64,000 bases of DNA from Halomonas sp. A40-4 (GCF_015767635.1 NZ_CP065230.1:3100001-3164000); one strand, 5' to 3'; shown: positions 28,674 through 37,844, counted from the stretch's first letter. The notes: generated from the letters alone by a model not told the origin. Made by a program: numbers and translations.

Positions 28674-29687
28674 ATGAGCCATTCCATAGCAGTGATCAAA
28701 GGCGACGGTATCGGCCCCGAAATCATGGACGCCACGCTTCGCGTGCTGGATGCCCTGGATTGCGGTTTGGATTACGAATTTATCGATGCAGGACTTGGCG
28801 CGCTGGAAAAACACGGTACGCTGATTCCTCAGGCATCGCTGGATGCCATCGAAAAACACGGTATCGCGCTCAAGGGCCCGCTCACCACGCCGATTGGCAA
28901 AGGCTTCTCCTCGATCAACGTGCAGCTTCGCCGTCACTTCGACCTTTACGCCAACGTGCGCCCTGCCATCAGCTTTCCCGGTACTCAGTCACGCTACGAC
29001 AACATTGACATGATCACCGTGCGGGAAAACACCGAAGGGGCTTACCTCGCCGATGGCCAGGAATATATCGATGATGGCAACACCGCCCTGTCAGTCATCA
29101 AGGTGACCCGTAAAGGCTCCGAGCGCATTGTGCGTTATGCCTTTGAATTGGCGAAAAGCAACGGCCGCAAGAAAGTCACTGCCGTGCATAAAGCCAACAT
29201 CATCAAGACCAGCTCAGGGCTTTTCCTGGATGTTGCCCGGGAAATCGCCGAGGAATATCCCGACATCGAATTCCAGGAGATGATCGTCGATAACGCCTGC
29301 ATGCAACTGGTCATGAACCCGCATCAGTTCGACGTCGTGGTGACCACCAACCTGTTTGGCGACATCATGTCAGACCTTTGTGCGGGTCTGGTCGGCGGGC
29401 TTGGCCTGGCACCGGGCGCCAACATCGGCGAAAAAGCGGCGATCTTCGAGGCTGTGCACGGCTCCGCGCCGGATATCGAAGGCAAGAAGATCGCCAACCC
29501 CTGTGCGCTGCTGCTGGCCGCGGCGCAGATGCTCGACCACCTGAACATGGACGACAAAGCCACCGCCATTCGCAAGGGGATTCGCGACGTGCTGGAAAAC
29601 CGCCGCGATATGGTCACCCCGGACATGGGCGGCACCGGCACCACCGATACCTTTGCCGACGCACTGGTCGACTACGTCGGTCATTAA
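28674..29687 (+). CDS. Isocitrate dehydrogenase, NAD-type (isocitrate/isopropylmalate family)
   Basis: A 337-residue beta-decarboxylating dehydrogenase. Visible motifs are IKGDGIGPE (residues 8-16), ITVRENTEGAY (about 117-127, substrate phosphate/carboxylate binding), TAVHKANI, and NLFGDIMSDLCAGLVGGLGLAP (the 3-isopropylmalate/isocitrate signature, split here around residues 223-244). The short form and ENTEGAY favour an NAD-dependent isocitrate dehydrogenase over NADP Icd or LeuB. GAGGAG precedes the ATG. It is convergent with the metal ATPase gene. Confidence 0.85.
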   Translation: MSHSIAVIKGDGIGPEIMDATLRVLDALDCGLDYEFIDAGLGALEKHGTLIPQASLDAIEKHGIALKGPLTTPIGKGFSSINVQLRRHFDLYANVRPAISFPGTQSRYDNIDMITVRENTEGAYLADGQEYIDDGNTALSVIKVTRKGSERIVRYAFELAKSNGRKKVTAVHKANIIKTSSGLFLDVAREIAEEYPDIEFQEMIVDNACMQLVMNPHQFDVVVTTNLFGDIMSDLCAGLVGGLGLAPGANIGEKAAIFEAVHGSAPDIEGKKIANPCALLLAAAQMLDHLNMDDKATAIRKGIRDVLENRRDMVTPDMGGTGTTDTFADALVDYVGH

Positions 29688-29698
29688 GCAGCTACCGC

Positions 29699-31837
29699 TC
29701 ACCGGCCCTCAGTAACGGCCGGTGAGCGAAACCGGTAGCCCAACAGGCGCATCGCATTAAGCGTGACCAACACGGTAGCGCCGGTGTCAGCCATTACTGC
29801 CACCCACATGCCGGTGATGCCCAGTACGGTCGACACCAGAAACAACGCCTTGAAGCCCAGCGCCAGCGCCACGTTGGTCTTGACGTTGTTCAGTGTCGCC
29901 CGGGACAGCGCGATGAGTTCGGCAACCCCCATCACACGGTTCTTCAGCAAGGCCGCATCGGCGGTTTCCAACGCCACATCGGTTCCACCGCCCATGGCGA
30001 TCCCCACGTCGGCGGCCGCAAGCGCCGGGGCATCGTTAATACCGTCACCCACTTTACCCACGGTCCCCAGTCCCTGGGCCTGCCAGTCCCGCACCCGCTG
30101 GGCCTTGTCCTCGGGCATCAGCTCGCCTTCGGCCTCAATACCCAACTGCTTACCCATGGCGGCCACCGTGCGCGCGTTATCGCCGCTGAGCATCACCACG
30201 CTGACGCCCAGGCGTTTGAGCGCCTCAATCGCGGCTGGCGTATCCTCACGGGGTTCGTCGCGCAGTGCCAACACGCCAAGTGCCTTGCTTTCAGCCAGCA
30301 ACAGGACCACCGTTTTACCCTCTGCTTCCAGCGCGGCAATTCGCGCTGACTGTGTCTCGGTCCCCTGCCAATGGCGCGGGCTTGTGAGGGTTAACTGCCG
30401 GCCCTCGAACCGACCGCTGACACCCTGCCCGGCCTGAGCCTGCCCCTCGGATGCCCTGCCAAGCCACAGCCCCAACTGCTCTGCATGCTGCACAATGGCC
30501 TGGGCAACCGGGTGGCTTGAGTCCTGCTCCAGCGCGGCGGCCAACCTGACCACCTCGTCCTCGCTCGACTCGGTCCATGCTTCAACATCGGTCACGCTGG
30601 GCGCACCAGCGGTCAGGGTCCCGGTTTTATCCACCGCCACGCGCTGGAGCTTGCCCAGCTGTTCAAGCACGGCACCGCCCTTGATCAAAAGACCACGCCG
30701 CGCGGCGGTTGAAAGCCCCGCGGCAATGGCCGCCGGCGTCGAGATGACCAGCGCACACGGACAGGCAATCAACAGAAGTGCCAACGCCCGATAGATCGAC
30801 TCGGACCAGGCAAGCCCGGTCAGCCAGGGCGGCACCACCGCGACAAGCACGGCCACACCGACGACCAATGGCATGTACCAGCGGGCAAACCGGTCGATAA
30901 AGCGCGCCACTGGCGCTTTGGCGGCCTGTGCTTCTTCGACCAGGTGAATAATCCGGGCAATGGTATTGTCAGCAGCCCCCCGAGTGACTTCCACCTCTAA
31001 CGCCGCGTTGAGATTGACCGTGCCCGCCCAGATATCCTCGCCGGTGGCACGCTGCCGGGGCACCGACTCGCCGTTGATAGGCGACTCATCGAGCTGGGAG
31101 GTTCCTGCGACAATACGCCCATCGCAAGGCACGCGGTCCCCCGGGCGCACCAATACCCGCTGGCCGGGCGTCAACGTATCAGCTGCTACATCGCGGATGG
31201 CTTCCCCTTCAAGTAGACGCGCCGTCGCCGGCGTCAGATTGCCTAGCGCCGCGATGCGCCGCCGCGCCTGCCCGGCCGCCACCCCTTCGAGCAGCTCACC
31301 CACCGCGAACAAGAACACCACCATGGCCGCTTCAGCGGCGGCCCCGATGGTTAAAGCCCCCAGGGCCGCGATACTCATCAGCATTTCAATGGTCAGAGGA
31401 TTGCCCATGCGCAGTGAGCGCCAGGCGGCTTGCCCGATTGGCACCCATCCGATCAGCGTGGCCAAGATGAATGGCCAGGCACCCACTTCGGGCAGACGCC
31501 AGGCCAACAGCCACGCCATTACCAGCAGTGCGCCACTGATCAGTACCAGCCGTCCTTTTGCCGTTCCCCACCAGCGCGGCGTCGATGCCGTGGATGGTGA
31601 GGCGTCAATCACCGGATAGCCAAGCTTGGACAGGGTGTGTGTCAGGGCGTCATGGTCCAGCGCCTGATCGGCATAAGCGGTCACGCTTACCGTACCGCTC
31701 ATGCTTGAGGCGCTGACTTTTTCAACCTGCGACAACCCTTCTAGCGCTGCCTCTACCTTGCGTTCACAGCCGCCACAGTCCATGCCCTGGACGTTCAGAC
31801 GCGCGGTGTCGCGGGTGTCTTGCTGGCGAGTGGTCAT
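29699..31837 (-). CDS. zntA: Zn/Cd/Pb-exporting P-type ATPase
   Basis: A 712-residue P1B-type ATPase. Order: N-terminal HMA domain (about 12-75, GMDCGGCERKVE metal site), transmembrane helices, actuator loop (about 250-270, INGESVP), the metal-transporting ACPCALV motif (about 365), phosphorylation site DKTGTLT (about 410) and hinge GDGINDAPALA (about 615). CPC plus the CxxC HMA domain and the C-terminal NAMRLL segment fit the Zn2+/Cd2+/Pb2+ exporters. It is divergent from a MerR regulator, with a MerR-type operator in its promoter. Confidence 0.92.
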   Translation of the reverse strand: MTTRQQDTRDTARLNVQGMDCGGCERKVEAALEGLSQVEKVSASSMSGTVSVTAYADQALDHDALTHTLSKLGYPVIDASPSTASTPRWWGTAKGRLVLISGALLVMAWLLAWRLPEVGAWPFILATLIGWVPIGQAAWRSLRMGNPLTIEMLMSIAALGALTIGAAAEAAMVVFLFAVGELLEGVAAGQARRRIAALGNLTPATARLLEGEAIRDVAADTLTPGQRVLVRPGDRVPCDGRIVAGTSQLDESPINGESVPRQRATGEDIWAGTVNLNAALEVEVTRGAADNTIARIIHLVEEAQAAKAPVARFIDRFARWYMPLVVGVAVLVAVVPPWLTGLAWSESIYRALALLLIACPCALVISTPAAIAAGLSTAARRGLLIKGGAVLEQLGKLQRVAVDKTGTLTAGAPSVTDVEAWTESSEDEVVRLAAALEQDSSHPVAQAIVQHAEQLGLWLGRASEGQAQAGQGVSGRFEGRQLTLTSPRHWQGTETQSARIAALEAEGKTVVLLLAESKALGVLALRDEPREDTPAAIEALKRLGVSVVMLSGDNARTVAAMGKQLGIEAEGELMPEDKAQRVRDWQAQGLGTVGKVGDGINDAPALAAADVGIAMGGGTDVALETADAALLKNRVMGVAELIALSRATLNNVKTNVALALGFKALFLVSTVLGITGMWVAVMADTGATVLVTLNAMRLLGYRFRSPAVTEGR

Positions 31838-31871
31838 GGCATCATCCTTCCCGTTCGGCTATCGTGGGAAT

Positions 31872-31903
31872 AGCGTAATACCTGTAGTCACTAGAGGTTT
31901 AAG
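31872..31903 (-). promoter_or_regulatory. MerR-type promoter/operator for zntA
   Basis: ACCTGTAG (31880-31887) and CTAGAGGT (31891-31898) form an inverted repeat with one mismatch and a 3-nt centre. On the minus strand it lies between a -35-like TTAAAC and a -10-like TACGCT separated by 19 bp, the overlong spacing that MerR proteins correct by twisting DNA. The regulator gene starts 8 nt to the right. Confidence 0.75.
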
Positions 31904-31905
31904 CC

Positions 31906-32370
31906 ATGACCAACACGTCCAGCCATGCCGCTATCGGCATTGGCGAACTCGCCAGCCGGACCCACTGCAAGCCGGAGACCGTGCGCTATTACGAGAAGAT
32001 CGGCCTGCTACCCGCCGCCCCGCGTAATGATGGCAACCAGCGGCGCTACAGCGAGGCTACGGTGCAGCGGTTGATGTTTATTCGACACGCGCGGGATTTT
32101 GGTTTTTCGGTGGAGGCCGTGCGGGAGTTACTCGATATGGCCGATCACCCGAGCCAGCCGTGCGAGCAGGTCGATAGCCTGGCAAGGCGGCACCTGGCGG
32201 AGGTGGAATCGCGCATTCAGCGGCTGATGGTTCTGCGCGACGAACTGAAGCGGACGGTCGCCCAGTGCGACGGCGACAGCGTGGCTCAGTGCCGGATTAT
32301 CGAGGTGTTGAGCGACCACCGGCTGTGCAGCCACGATGCCGCCCATGGCGGCGCGGAGGCGCTACGCTAA
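31906..32370 (+). CDS. cadR: MerR family metal-responsive regulator (CadR/PbrR/ZntR type)
   Basis: A 154-residue MerR regulator. The winged helix-turn-helix covers about residues 10-75 (IGELASRTHCKPETVRYYEK), followed by the dimer helix and a metal loop. Cysteines at about 86, 121, 129 and 141 plus C-terminal histidines match the divalent-metal branch (Cd/Pb/Zn) and not the Cu(I) or Hg branches. Divergent from the ATPase gene with a shared operator, so it probably activates that gene. The final stretch (HDAAHGGAEALR) has histidines as in CadR. Confidence 0.88.
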   Translation: MTNTSSHAAIGIGELASRTHCKPETVRYYEKIGLLPAAPRNDGNQRRYSEATVQRLMFIRHARDFGFSVEAVRELLDMADHPSQPCEQVDSLARRHLAEVESRIQRLMVLRDELKRTVAQCDGDSVAQCRIIEVLSDHRLCSHDAAHGGAEALR

Positions 32371-32382
32371 TACGGCGGCGCG

Positions 32383-33162
32383 TCATGCCCCCAGCCACAC
32401 GTCGAGGAACAGCATGATCACCAGGCCGATGGCCAGACCAAAGGTCGCCTTCTTCTGGTGACCGCAGCGATGGGTCTCGGGAATGATTTCATGGCTGATC
32501 ACGTAGAGCATGGCCCCGGCGGCAAAAGCCATGCCCCAGGGCAGTAATATCTGCGAGACGCTGATAATGCTGGCGCCGAACAGGCCGCCGATAGGCTCGA
32601 TCAGTCCAGTGAGCGCAGCAATCGTCCACGAGCGAACCCGTGAATACCCCTCACCCATGAGCGCAATCGCCACGGCCAGCCCTTCCGGTATGTTTTGCAG
32701 GCCAATGCCGATCGCCAGCGGCATGCCGCCCTCCAGGCCGTTGGCGCCGAATCCAACGCCTACCGCCATGCCCTCGGGCAGGTTATGAATGGCAATGGCA
32801 AACACGAACAGCCAGACCCGCCGCAGCGAGGCAGCTTCGGGGCCTTCGCGGCCCTGCTGGAAATGCTCGTGGGGCAGGCGCTCATTGAGCAGCGCAATCG
32901 CGCCCATGCCCAGCAGAATCGCCGCGCAGACGATGGCGGCAGGCACAGGGCCACCCGCATAGTAGATTTCGGCGGCGTCCAGCGCCGGGATGATCAGTGA
33001 AAAGAATGACGCCGCCAGCATGACGCCAGCGGCAAACCCCAGTGCCAGGTCACGAAAGCCGCGGTCAGGCGTTTTGCCCAGCAATACCGGTAGTGCGCCG
33101 ACGGCTGTCAACGACCCGGCCACAAGGCTACCCAAGAAACCTAGTAAAAACGTATTTTCCAT
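32383..33162 (-). CDS. ZIP family divalent metal transporter
   Basis: A 259-residue membrane protein with about eight helices. IHNLPEGMAVGVGFG (about 130-144) and LQNIPEGLAVAIAL (about 160) are the two metal-binding helices of ZIP transporters. The variable loop after helix III has HEHF. It resembles the GufA/ZupT group that imports Zn2+ and other metals. It lies convergent to the MerR gene, 12 bp away, and forms a metal cluster with the exporter. Confidence 0.87.
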   Translation of the reverse strand: MENTFLLGFLGSLVAGSLTAVGALPVLLGKTPDRGFRDLALGFAAGVMLAASFFSLIIPALDAAEIYYAGGPVPAAIVCAAILLGMGAIALLNERLPHEHFQQGREGPEAASLRRVWLFVFAIAIHNLPEGMAVGVGFGANGLEGGMPLAIGIGLQNIPEGLAVAIALMGEGYSRVRSWTIAALTGLIEPIGGLFGASIISVSQILLPWGMAFAAGAMLYVISHEIIPETHRCGHQKKATFGLAIGLVIMLFLDVWLGA

Positions 33163-33219
33163 GCGCCAAGCAGGCCTTGTATCTAGAGAATCAGCGCCGG
33201 GGGTTATGTCTAGTCTAGC

Positions 33220-33804
33220 CTACCCCAGCCCGCGCAGAATAAAGTTTACCGTTTGCCGTGCCTGTTGCTGAGAAGCCCCGCTCTTCATCAACAGCCGCAA
33301 ACCGGACATGGACAGCGTCAAGAATTGCGCGGCGCTGTCCGGATCCCGCGTATCAGTTATGCTGCCTTCCCGCTGAGCGCGTTTGATCACCTCGGAGAAG
33401 AATGCATTGATGCTGGCCACGCTGTCCCGGGCAGTCTGAGCCGGAAGCGAGTCTTCTCCGCCCAGTTCGGTGGCAGAATTGAACAGCAAACAGCCGAGCG
33501 ATGCCTGTTGGCTGTCGGTATCAGCGGCTGAATGCAAAAGCTGCTCGATAAACGACCAGGCGCTATCGGCAGCGTCCAACTGTTCTGCCAGCGACGCCAA
33601 CAGCTCTTCGCGATAATTCTGCAGGGCTAACAGGAACAGCGCCTCTTTGTTACCGAACGCCTGGTACAGGCTGCTGCGCGACAGCGCCATGGCGTCCAGC
33701 AGATCACGCATGGACGTATGGTAGTAACCGGAGCGCCAGAAGGTGTTAACCGCGGCCTTTAGCGCTTCTTCAGGCTGATGCTGTAGGGGTCTGCCGATGG
33801 TCAT
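33220..33804 (-). CDS. TetR/AcrR family transcriptional regulator
   Basis: A 194-residue repressor-type protein. The N-terminal helix-turn-helix (about 10-55; TSMRDLLDAMALSRSSLYQAFGNKEALF) is a classic TetR domain, and the C-terminal ligand domain has the GCLLFNSATEL motif of the AcuR/NemR-like branch. ATG 33804 starts the family-like sequence; upstream codons to 33936 lack similarity. Target unknown. The 220-bp gap behind it (33805-34024) holds a hairpin and no gene. Confidence 0.87.
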   Translation of the reverse strand: MTIGRPLQHQPEEALKAAVNTFWRSGYYHTSMRDLLDAMALSRSSLYQAFGNKEALFLLALQNYREELLASLAEQLDAADSAWSFIEQLLHSAADTDSQQASLGCLLFNSATELGGEDSLPAQTARDSVASINAFFSEVIKRAQREGSITDTRDPDSAAQFLTLSMSGLRLLMKSGASQQQARQTVNFILRGLG

Positions 33805-33965
33805 CGTCACCACTCTTGGAAGCTGTCGCCCACTATTCAACAGGGCAATCACGATCTGGAACATCAATCTAACATGCCGCAGGGGCATTAGGGGAGTCAG
33901 CGCCCCTATTGATCGCGGGGCGAGGAAAAGCGACACGAGGCCACCAACGAAGAAACCGCAACGCT

Positions 33966-33998
33966 CATCCCCGGCGCGGCCTGGCCGAACCGGGGATG
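33966..33998. terminator. Hairpin downstream of the sulfurtransferase gene
   Basis: CATCCCCGG (33966-33974) pairs with CCGGGGATG (33990-33998), with a further CGGC/GCCG pairing inside. It lies 27 nt past the stop of the minus-strand sulfurtransferase. No T run follows, so intrinsic termination is doubtful. Confidence 0.35.
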
Positions 33999-34024
33999 GG
34001 ATGCGTCCAGAGGGCGTTGAAAGC

Positions 34025-34996
34025 TTAGTTCAGCAGTTCTCTGACCTGCTTGATGCCTTCGCGGGCAAGCTGCACCGGGCGGGAATCGCTGAGGGTCCAG
34101 GCGGCCATCGAGCCGTCATACATGGCGATATTGTCGAACCCGGCGACTTCGCTGAGCACGAACCAGTCGGTAGCAGCCCAGTGACCGGTGTTGCAGAAGG
34201 CAATCGTGCGCTCACTGCTATCCAGTTCCACGGCATTGATGCGCGACTGCAGACCCTCGACGTCCAGATAGTAAGCGCCGTTCTGGTCGTTCAGGTGCGA
34301 CTGGTGGGGCAGGCTCCGCGCGCCCGGAATCGTACCGGCGACCCGTGCCGCGGAGGATTGGTTGTCACCGGCGAAATAGTCGGCGGGCCGGGCGTCGACC
34401 AGCTGCGCCTGGCTTTCCCGGGCGGCTTCCACGTCCTCGGTTGACGCAATCAGCTCTTCACGGAGTGTGGCGTCGAACTCGGCGGCATCGTATGGCTCAG
34501 GCGCGCCGCTTGCCACGTCAAAACCCTGCTGCTCCCAGCCCGCAAAGCCGCCGTTGAGGATGGCAACCTCGTCGTGGCCGAGGACTTTAAGCGTCCAATA
34601 CACCCGCGCTGCACTGCCGAAGTCGGTGGCGCCGGTACCGGCGGGCACAATCACCACCGCGCTGTCGTTATCGATCCCCAGGTCGCCAATCAGCGTTTCC
34701 AGATCGCTCACCTCGGGCATCAAGCCCGCAACGCTGTCGCGGGTTTCGCGCCAGCCGTCATCGGTGTAGCTTGAATAACGGCTGCCCGGAATGCGCGCCT
34801 CGGCAAAGCTCTCGGCATCGCCACCATCGTCGATGGACGAGCGCACATCCAGTACCACAAGTTCCTCTTGATCAAGGTGTTCGTTCAGCCACTGGGCATC
34901 CACCAGCGGCGTCATTTCAAGCGGCGTTTCTTCAAGTGCTAGGGCCTGGACGGAAAACCCCAGGGCGCCGATCAGGCCCAATAGTAAGCGGGACAT
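34025..34996 (-). CDS. Periplasmic tandem-rhodanese sulfurtransferase
   Basis: A 323-residue protein with a Sec signal peptide (about 1-21, LIGALGFSVQALA) and two rhodanese domains (about 30-160 and 175-320). The first domain has lost its cysteine (VPAGTGAT). The second keeps the active-site cysteine in FCNTGHWAATDW, so it is probably a thiosulfate or 3-mercaptopyruvate sulfurtransferase of SseA type acting in the periplasm. ATG 34996 has GGAGG 5 nt upstream. Divergent from the TTL-PqqD gene across a 253-bp AT-rich region in which I see no gene. Confidence 0.85.
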   Translation of the reverse strand: MSRLLLGLIGALGFSVQALALEETPLEMTPLVDAQWLNEHLDQEELVVLDVRSSIDDGGDAESFAEARIPGSRYSSYTDDGWRETRDSVAGLMPEVSDLETLIGDLGIDNDSAVVIVPAGTGATDFGSAARVYWTLKVLGHDEVAILNGGFAGWEQQGFDVASGAPEPYDAAEFDATLREELIASTEDVEAARESQAQLVDARPADYFAGDNQSSAARVAGTIPGARSLPHQSHLNDQNGAYYLDVEGLQSRINAVELDSSERTIAFCNTGHWAATDWFVLSEVAGFDNIAMYDGSMAAWTLSDSRPVQLAREGIKQVRELLN

Positions 34997-35249
34997 AAAA
35001 CCTCCATTGCGGTCGCGAGCAACGCTCATCGACCTGAGTAAAACAGGCAAAAGAACGATTGGTACATTAATATGATAGTGGGTGATATAAAACCATTATC
35101 AAAATGCTTTTTTGGCATAACCGTATAGATAAACATACCAATGGTCGTGGCATCGGTGCAGGGTCTGCTTTTCACAATCGCTGAAAATGTTGTGTAAGCA
35201 ATCGCGCTGATCGACCACTCACTGGTAACGACCCGACGAGGAGCCCAGG

Positions 35250-37541
35250 ATGAGCGCGCACGCTACTCCCCCGCCACGCTTTTGGCTGAGCGGCAAACGC
35301 CATGCCGAGCAGGATGTTTTTTTTCGCCAGACGCTGGAAGCCAAGGGCTGGCAGCAAGGCGACGACGCGCAGTGGCAGGCAGCCTGGGTTACCGGCATGC
35401 CGCCCAGGGCGGCATTCAAGGCGACGTCTCCCAGCCGCGTGATGAACCACATTCCCGGCAACGCCGCGCTCACGGTCAAAAGCCGCCTGCATGCGGGGTT
35501 GAGAGGGCTGCGCGAACGCACCCGGCGCCACTTTGGGGAGGCGCATCCCAACACGGAACGGCTGAATTTCTTCCCGCGCGCCTATGAAATGCCCCACGAC
35601 TACCCGGCGCTGGTCGAGGACGCCGCCGCGCATCCCGACAAGCGCTGGATCTTGAAGCCGACCAATGCGTCCAAGGGCCAAGGGGTTCAGGTGTTGCGCG
35701 ATCCGACCAGCGCACCGCTGGAACCCAACTGGCTGGTGCAGGAGTATATTGCCAACCCGCACACCATCCGTGGCCACAAGTACGTGCTGCGCCTTTATAT
35801 GCTGATTGCCAGCATTGACCCGCTACGCGTGTATCTCTACGACCAGGGCTTTGCCAAGCTGGCCTCGGCGCCGTGGAGCCCGGATGACATCGACAATCCC
35901 TTTAGCCAGCTGACCAACCCCGACATCAACGCGCTCAACCTGGACGCCGAGATTCCGGTGGAGTTTATCGACCTTGACCGCTATCGCCACTGGCTTCGCG
36001 AGCAGGGCCACGACGACCAGGCGCTGTTTAGCCAGCTGCAGGATCTGGCCACGCTGACCGCGCTGTCCGGCGTCGAGGCGATGCGCGCCCGCTCCCGGGA
36101 AGACGGCGCCGACCCGCGGGGCTGCTACGAGCTGATCGGCCTGGACTGCCTGGTCGACGACCAGCTAAAGCCATGGATTCTGGAGTGCAACCTGAGCCCC
36201 TCACTGGGCACCTGCGCCAAGCCCGAACATGGCGGCGTGGTCGAAGAGGCCGTCAAAACCGGGCTGGTGGAGGACATGATTGCCCTGACCGGGCTTGCTC
36301 AGCCACCCCGGGAGACGGCCACCTTCGATGCCGCGGCGCTGGCGGCCGAGCGCGAACGGGCGGGTGGCTTCGTGCCGCTCTACCCGACCCGGGACGCCCA
36401 TCGCCACCTGCCCTTTGTCGGGCTACCCAGCCTTGCCGATTACCGGCTGGCGACCGAACTCGCCCCGCTGAGCCTGTCTTTCCACGGCCAGGACGTCAGC
36501 GAGCTTATCGATGACGATCGTCTGGCGCTTTACCACCACCCCAGCGGTCGCTACTTTCAGCTCAACGACAGCGCGGCGCTTATCTGGCTGCTGGTCAGCG
36601 AAGGCGCGCCGATCGAGAGCGTGCTAGAGCAGCTCCAGGCGGCTAGCGGCGGGCAGGTCGATGCCGACACCCTGGCCAGCGACCTCTGGGCGACGCTCTC
36701 GCTATGGTGGCAACATGGGCTGCTGGCGCCCGGGGATCGCGACACTTCAGTGCCCGACACGGCGTCACCCGCTCGCGAGCATCCCGCCACCTGGCGCGGT
36801 ACGTTGTTTTTTGATCAGCGCTGCTGGTCGATCAGCGCGCCACAAGGCCCCGTGGCAACACGCATTGCCGAGACACTGGCGCCGCTGCTGGACGCCGACG
36901 GCAACGCCCCTGACACGTCGCTGCATATACTGGAAAGCGCCAACGGTTACTGCCTGACCAGCGACAGCCGCGTGATTCGCTCCCGCCTGCACCTCGACGA
37001 CATCGTCCCTGCCCTCACCCAGCACTGCTTGTCCCACGCTACCGGTGACGGGCAGTTGGTGCTCGACGTCGTCCTGCTGAGTCGGCCGGAGGGGCATGTC
37101 GTCTGCGTGGTGCCCGACCAGGAGCCTGCCCAGGCGATGGGCACGCTGAAGGCTGTGGCGGAACGGAACGCCCTTGCCCTGACGCGCGGGGCACGCCTCT
37201 CACTGGCCACACCGGATACCCTGGAACCGCTTAATGTACCGCTTGGGGATGCCGGATTCCTGTTTCAGGAACGCGGCCCTTGCGTTGGGCTGTTATGGCT
37301 TGATGCCGACCCGAGCGACAGCCCGGAGGCGCCGTCATCGCTCGAGTTACTCGGCGCTTTGCTCCCCGCGACCCTGGAAACCGCAGAACACCCACAAGGC
37401 TTAAGCCCTGACGCCTTGACCGCGCTGCAGCACATGACTCAGGGCGCGCATTGTGCGCGGCTGGCCAGCACGCAGGTCGAGGCCGTCGGCCAGTGGCTTG
37501 ACCGGACACCGCTTTCACCCTCTTCCCACGCCGCGGTATAG
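35250..37541 (+). CDS. TTL-like ATP-grasp ligase fused to a PqqD-like domain and a C-terminal domain
   Basis: A 763-residue fusion with no signal peptide. Residues 1-350 form a tubulin-tyrosine-ligase-like ATP-grasp domain: NHIPGNAALT (66-75), FPRAYEMP (108-115), WILKPTNASKGQGVQVL (133-149), VLRLYMLIASIDPLRVYLY (179-197), LTNPDIN (221-227) and LKPWILECNLSPSL (306-319) align well with eukaryotic TTLL ligase motifs, including metal- and ATP-binding residues. Residues about 425-495 resemble PqqD (YFQLNDSAALIWLL), a leader-peptide-binding domain. Residues about 515-763 resemble the layout of HPr-kinase-related proteins but have no P-loop GKS; that match is tentative. It precedes a Glu/Gly-rich small peptide gene by 57 bp. 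It probably ligates an amino acid or forms an amide on a peptide; the substrate is inferred. Confidence 0.8.
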   Translation: MSAHATPPPRFWLSGKRHAEQDVFFRQTLEAKGWQQGDDAQWQAAWVTGMPPRAAFKATSPSRVMNHIPGNAALTVKSRLHAGLRGLRERTRRHFGEAHPNTERLNFFPRAYEMPHDYPALVEDAAAHPDKRWILKPTNASKGQGVQVLRDPTSAPLEPNWLVQEYIANPHTIRGHKYVLRLYMLIASIDPLRVYLYDQGFAKLASAPWSPDDIDNPFSQLTNPDINALNLDAEIPVEFIDLDRYRHWLREQGHDDQALFSQLQDLATLTALSGVEAMRARSREDGADPRGCYELIGLDCLVDDQLKPWILECNLSPSLGTCAKPEHGGVVEEAVKTGLVEDMIALTGLAQPPRETATFDAAALAAERERAGGFVPLYPTRDAHRHLPFVGLPSLADYRLATELAPLSLSFHGQDVSELIDDDRLALYHHPSGRYFQLNDSAALIWLLVSEGAPIESVLEQLQAASGGQVDADTLASDLWATLSLWWQHGLLAPGDRDTSVPDTASPAREHPATWRGTLFFDQRCWSISAPQGPVATRIAETLAPLLDADGNAPDTSLHILESANGYCLTSDSRVIRSRLHLDDIVPALTQHCLSHATGDGQLVLDVVLLSRPEGHVVCVVPDQEPAQAMGTLKAVAERNALALTRGARLSLATPDTLEPLNVPLGDAGFLFQERGPCVGLLWLDADPSDSPEAPSSLELLGALLPATLETAEHPQGLSPDALTALQHMTQGAHCARLASTQVEAVGQWLDRTPLSPSSHAAV

Positions 37542-37598
37542 CGGCAGGAAGTCGCGCCATCTGGCGCATTTGCTTGTCACACCAAAAGGAGAAGCCTC

Positions 37599-37844
37599 AT
37601 GTCTCAACACGAAGCTAAACGTCGTTTACTGAGCCGCCTTAGCCGTCGGTTCGGCTATACCGCCCCCGCCCTTGCGCTGGTCGCAGGTGGTCTGGCCTTT
37701 CAGGCCCAGGCCGACGAGCCCACCGACGGATTCACCTCGATGCAGGAAGCGCCCATGATGCTGGCAGAAGGTGGCGCTGAGGGCGAAGGCGAGGAAGAAA
37801 TGGAAGGTGAAGGAGAAGGCGAAGGCGGTGCCGAAGCCGGCTAA
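37599..37844 (+). CDS. Small exported Glu/Gly-rich peptide, candidate precursor 1
   Basis: An 81-residue peptide of no family I can name. Residues 1-20 are strongly basic (KRRLLSRLSRR), 21-39 are hydrophobic (PALALVAGGLAFQAQA) and end in an AxA signal-peptidase site before DEPTDG, and residues 58-81 are almost only Glu and Gly with few Ala and Met. It has AAAAGGAG upstream. It shares the LALVAGG core, an MM doublet and an AEGGAE repeat start with the 106-residue peptide at 40549, so the two are paralogues. Position right after the TTL-PqqD gene suggests it is its substrate. No cysteine is present. Confidence 0.75.
   Translation: MSQHEAKRRLLSRLSRRFGYTAPALALVAGGLAFQAQADEPTDGFTSMQEAPMMLAEGGAEGEGEEEMEGEGEGEGGAEAG

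Noticed and set aside
35051-35249. ECF promoter pair upstream of the TTL-PqqD gene
   Set aside because: I looked for a GTAAC-like -35 and CGTC-like -10 at about 16-bp spacing; the partial matches here have the wrong spacing.
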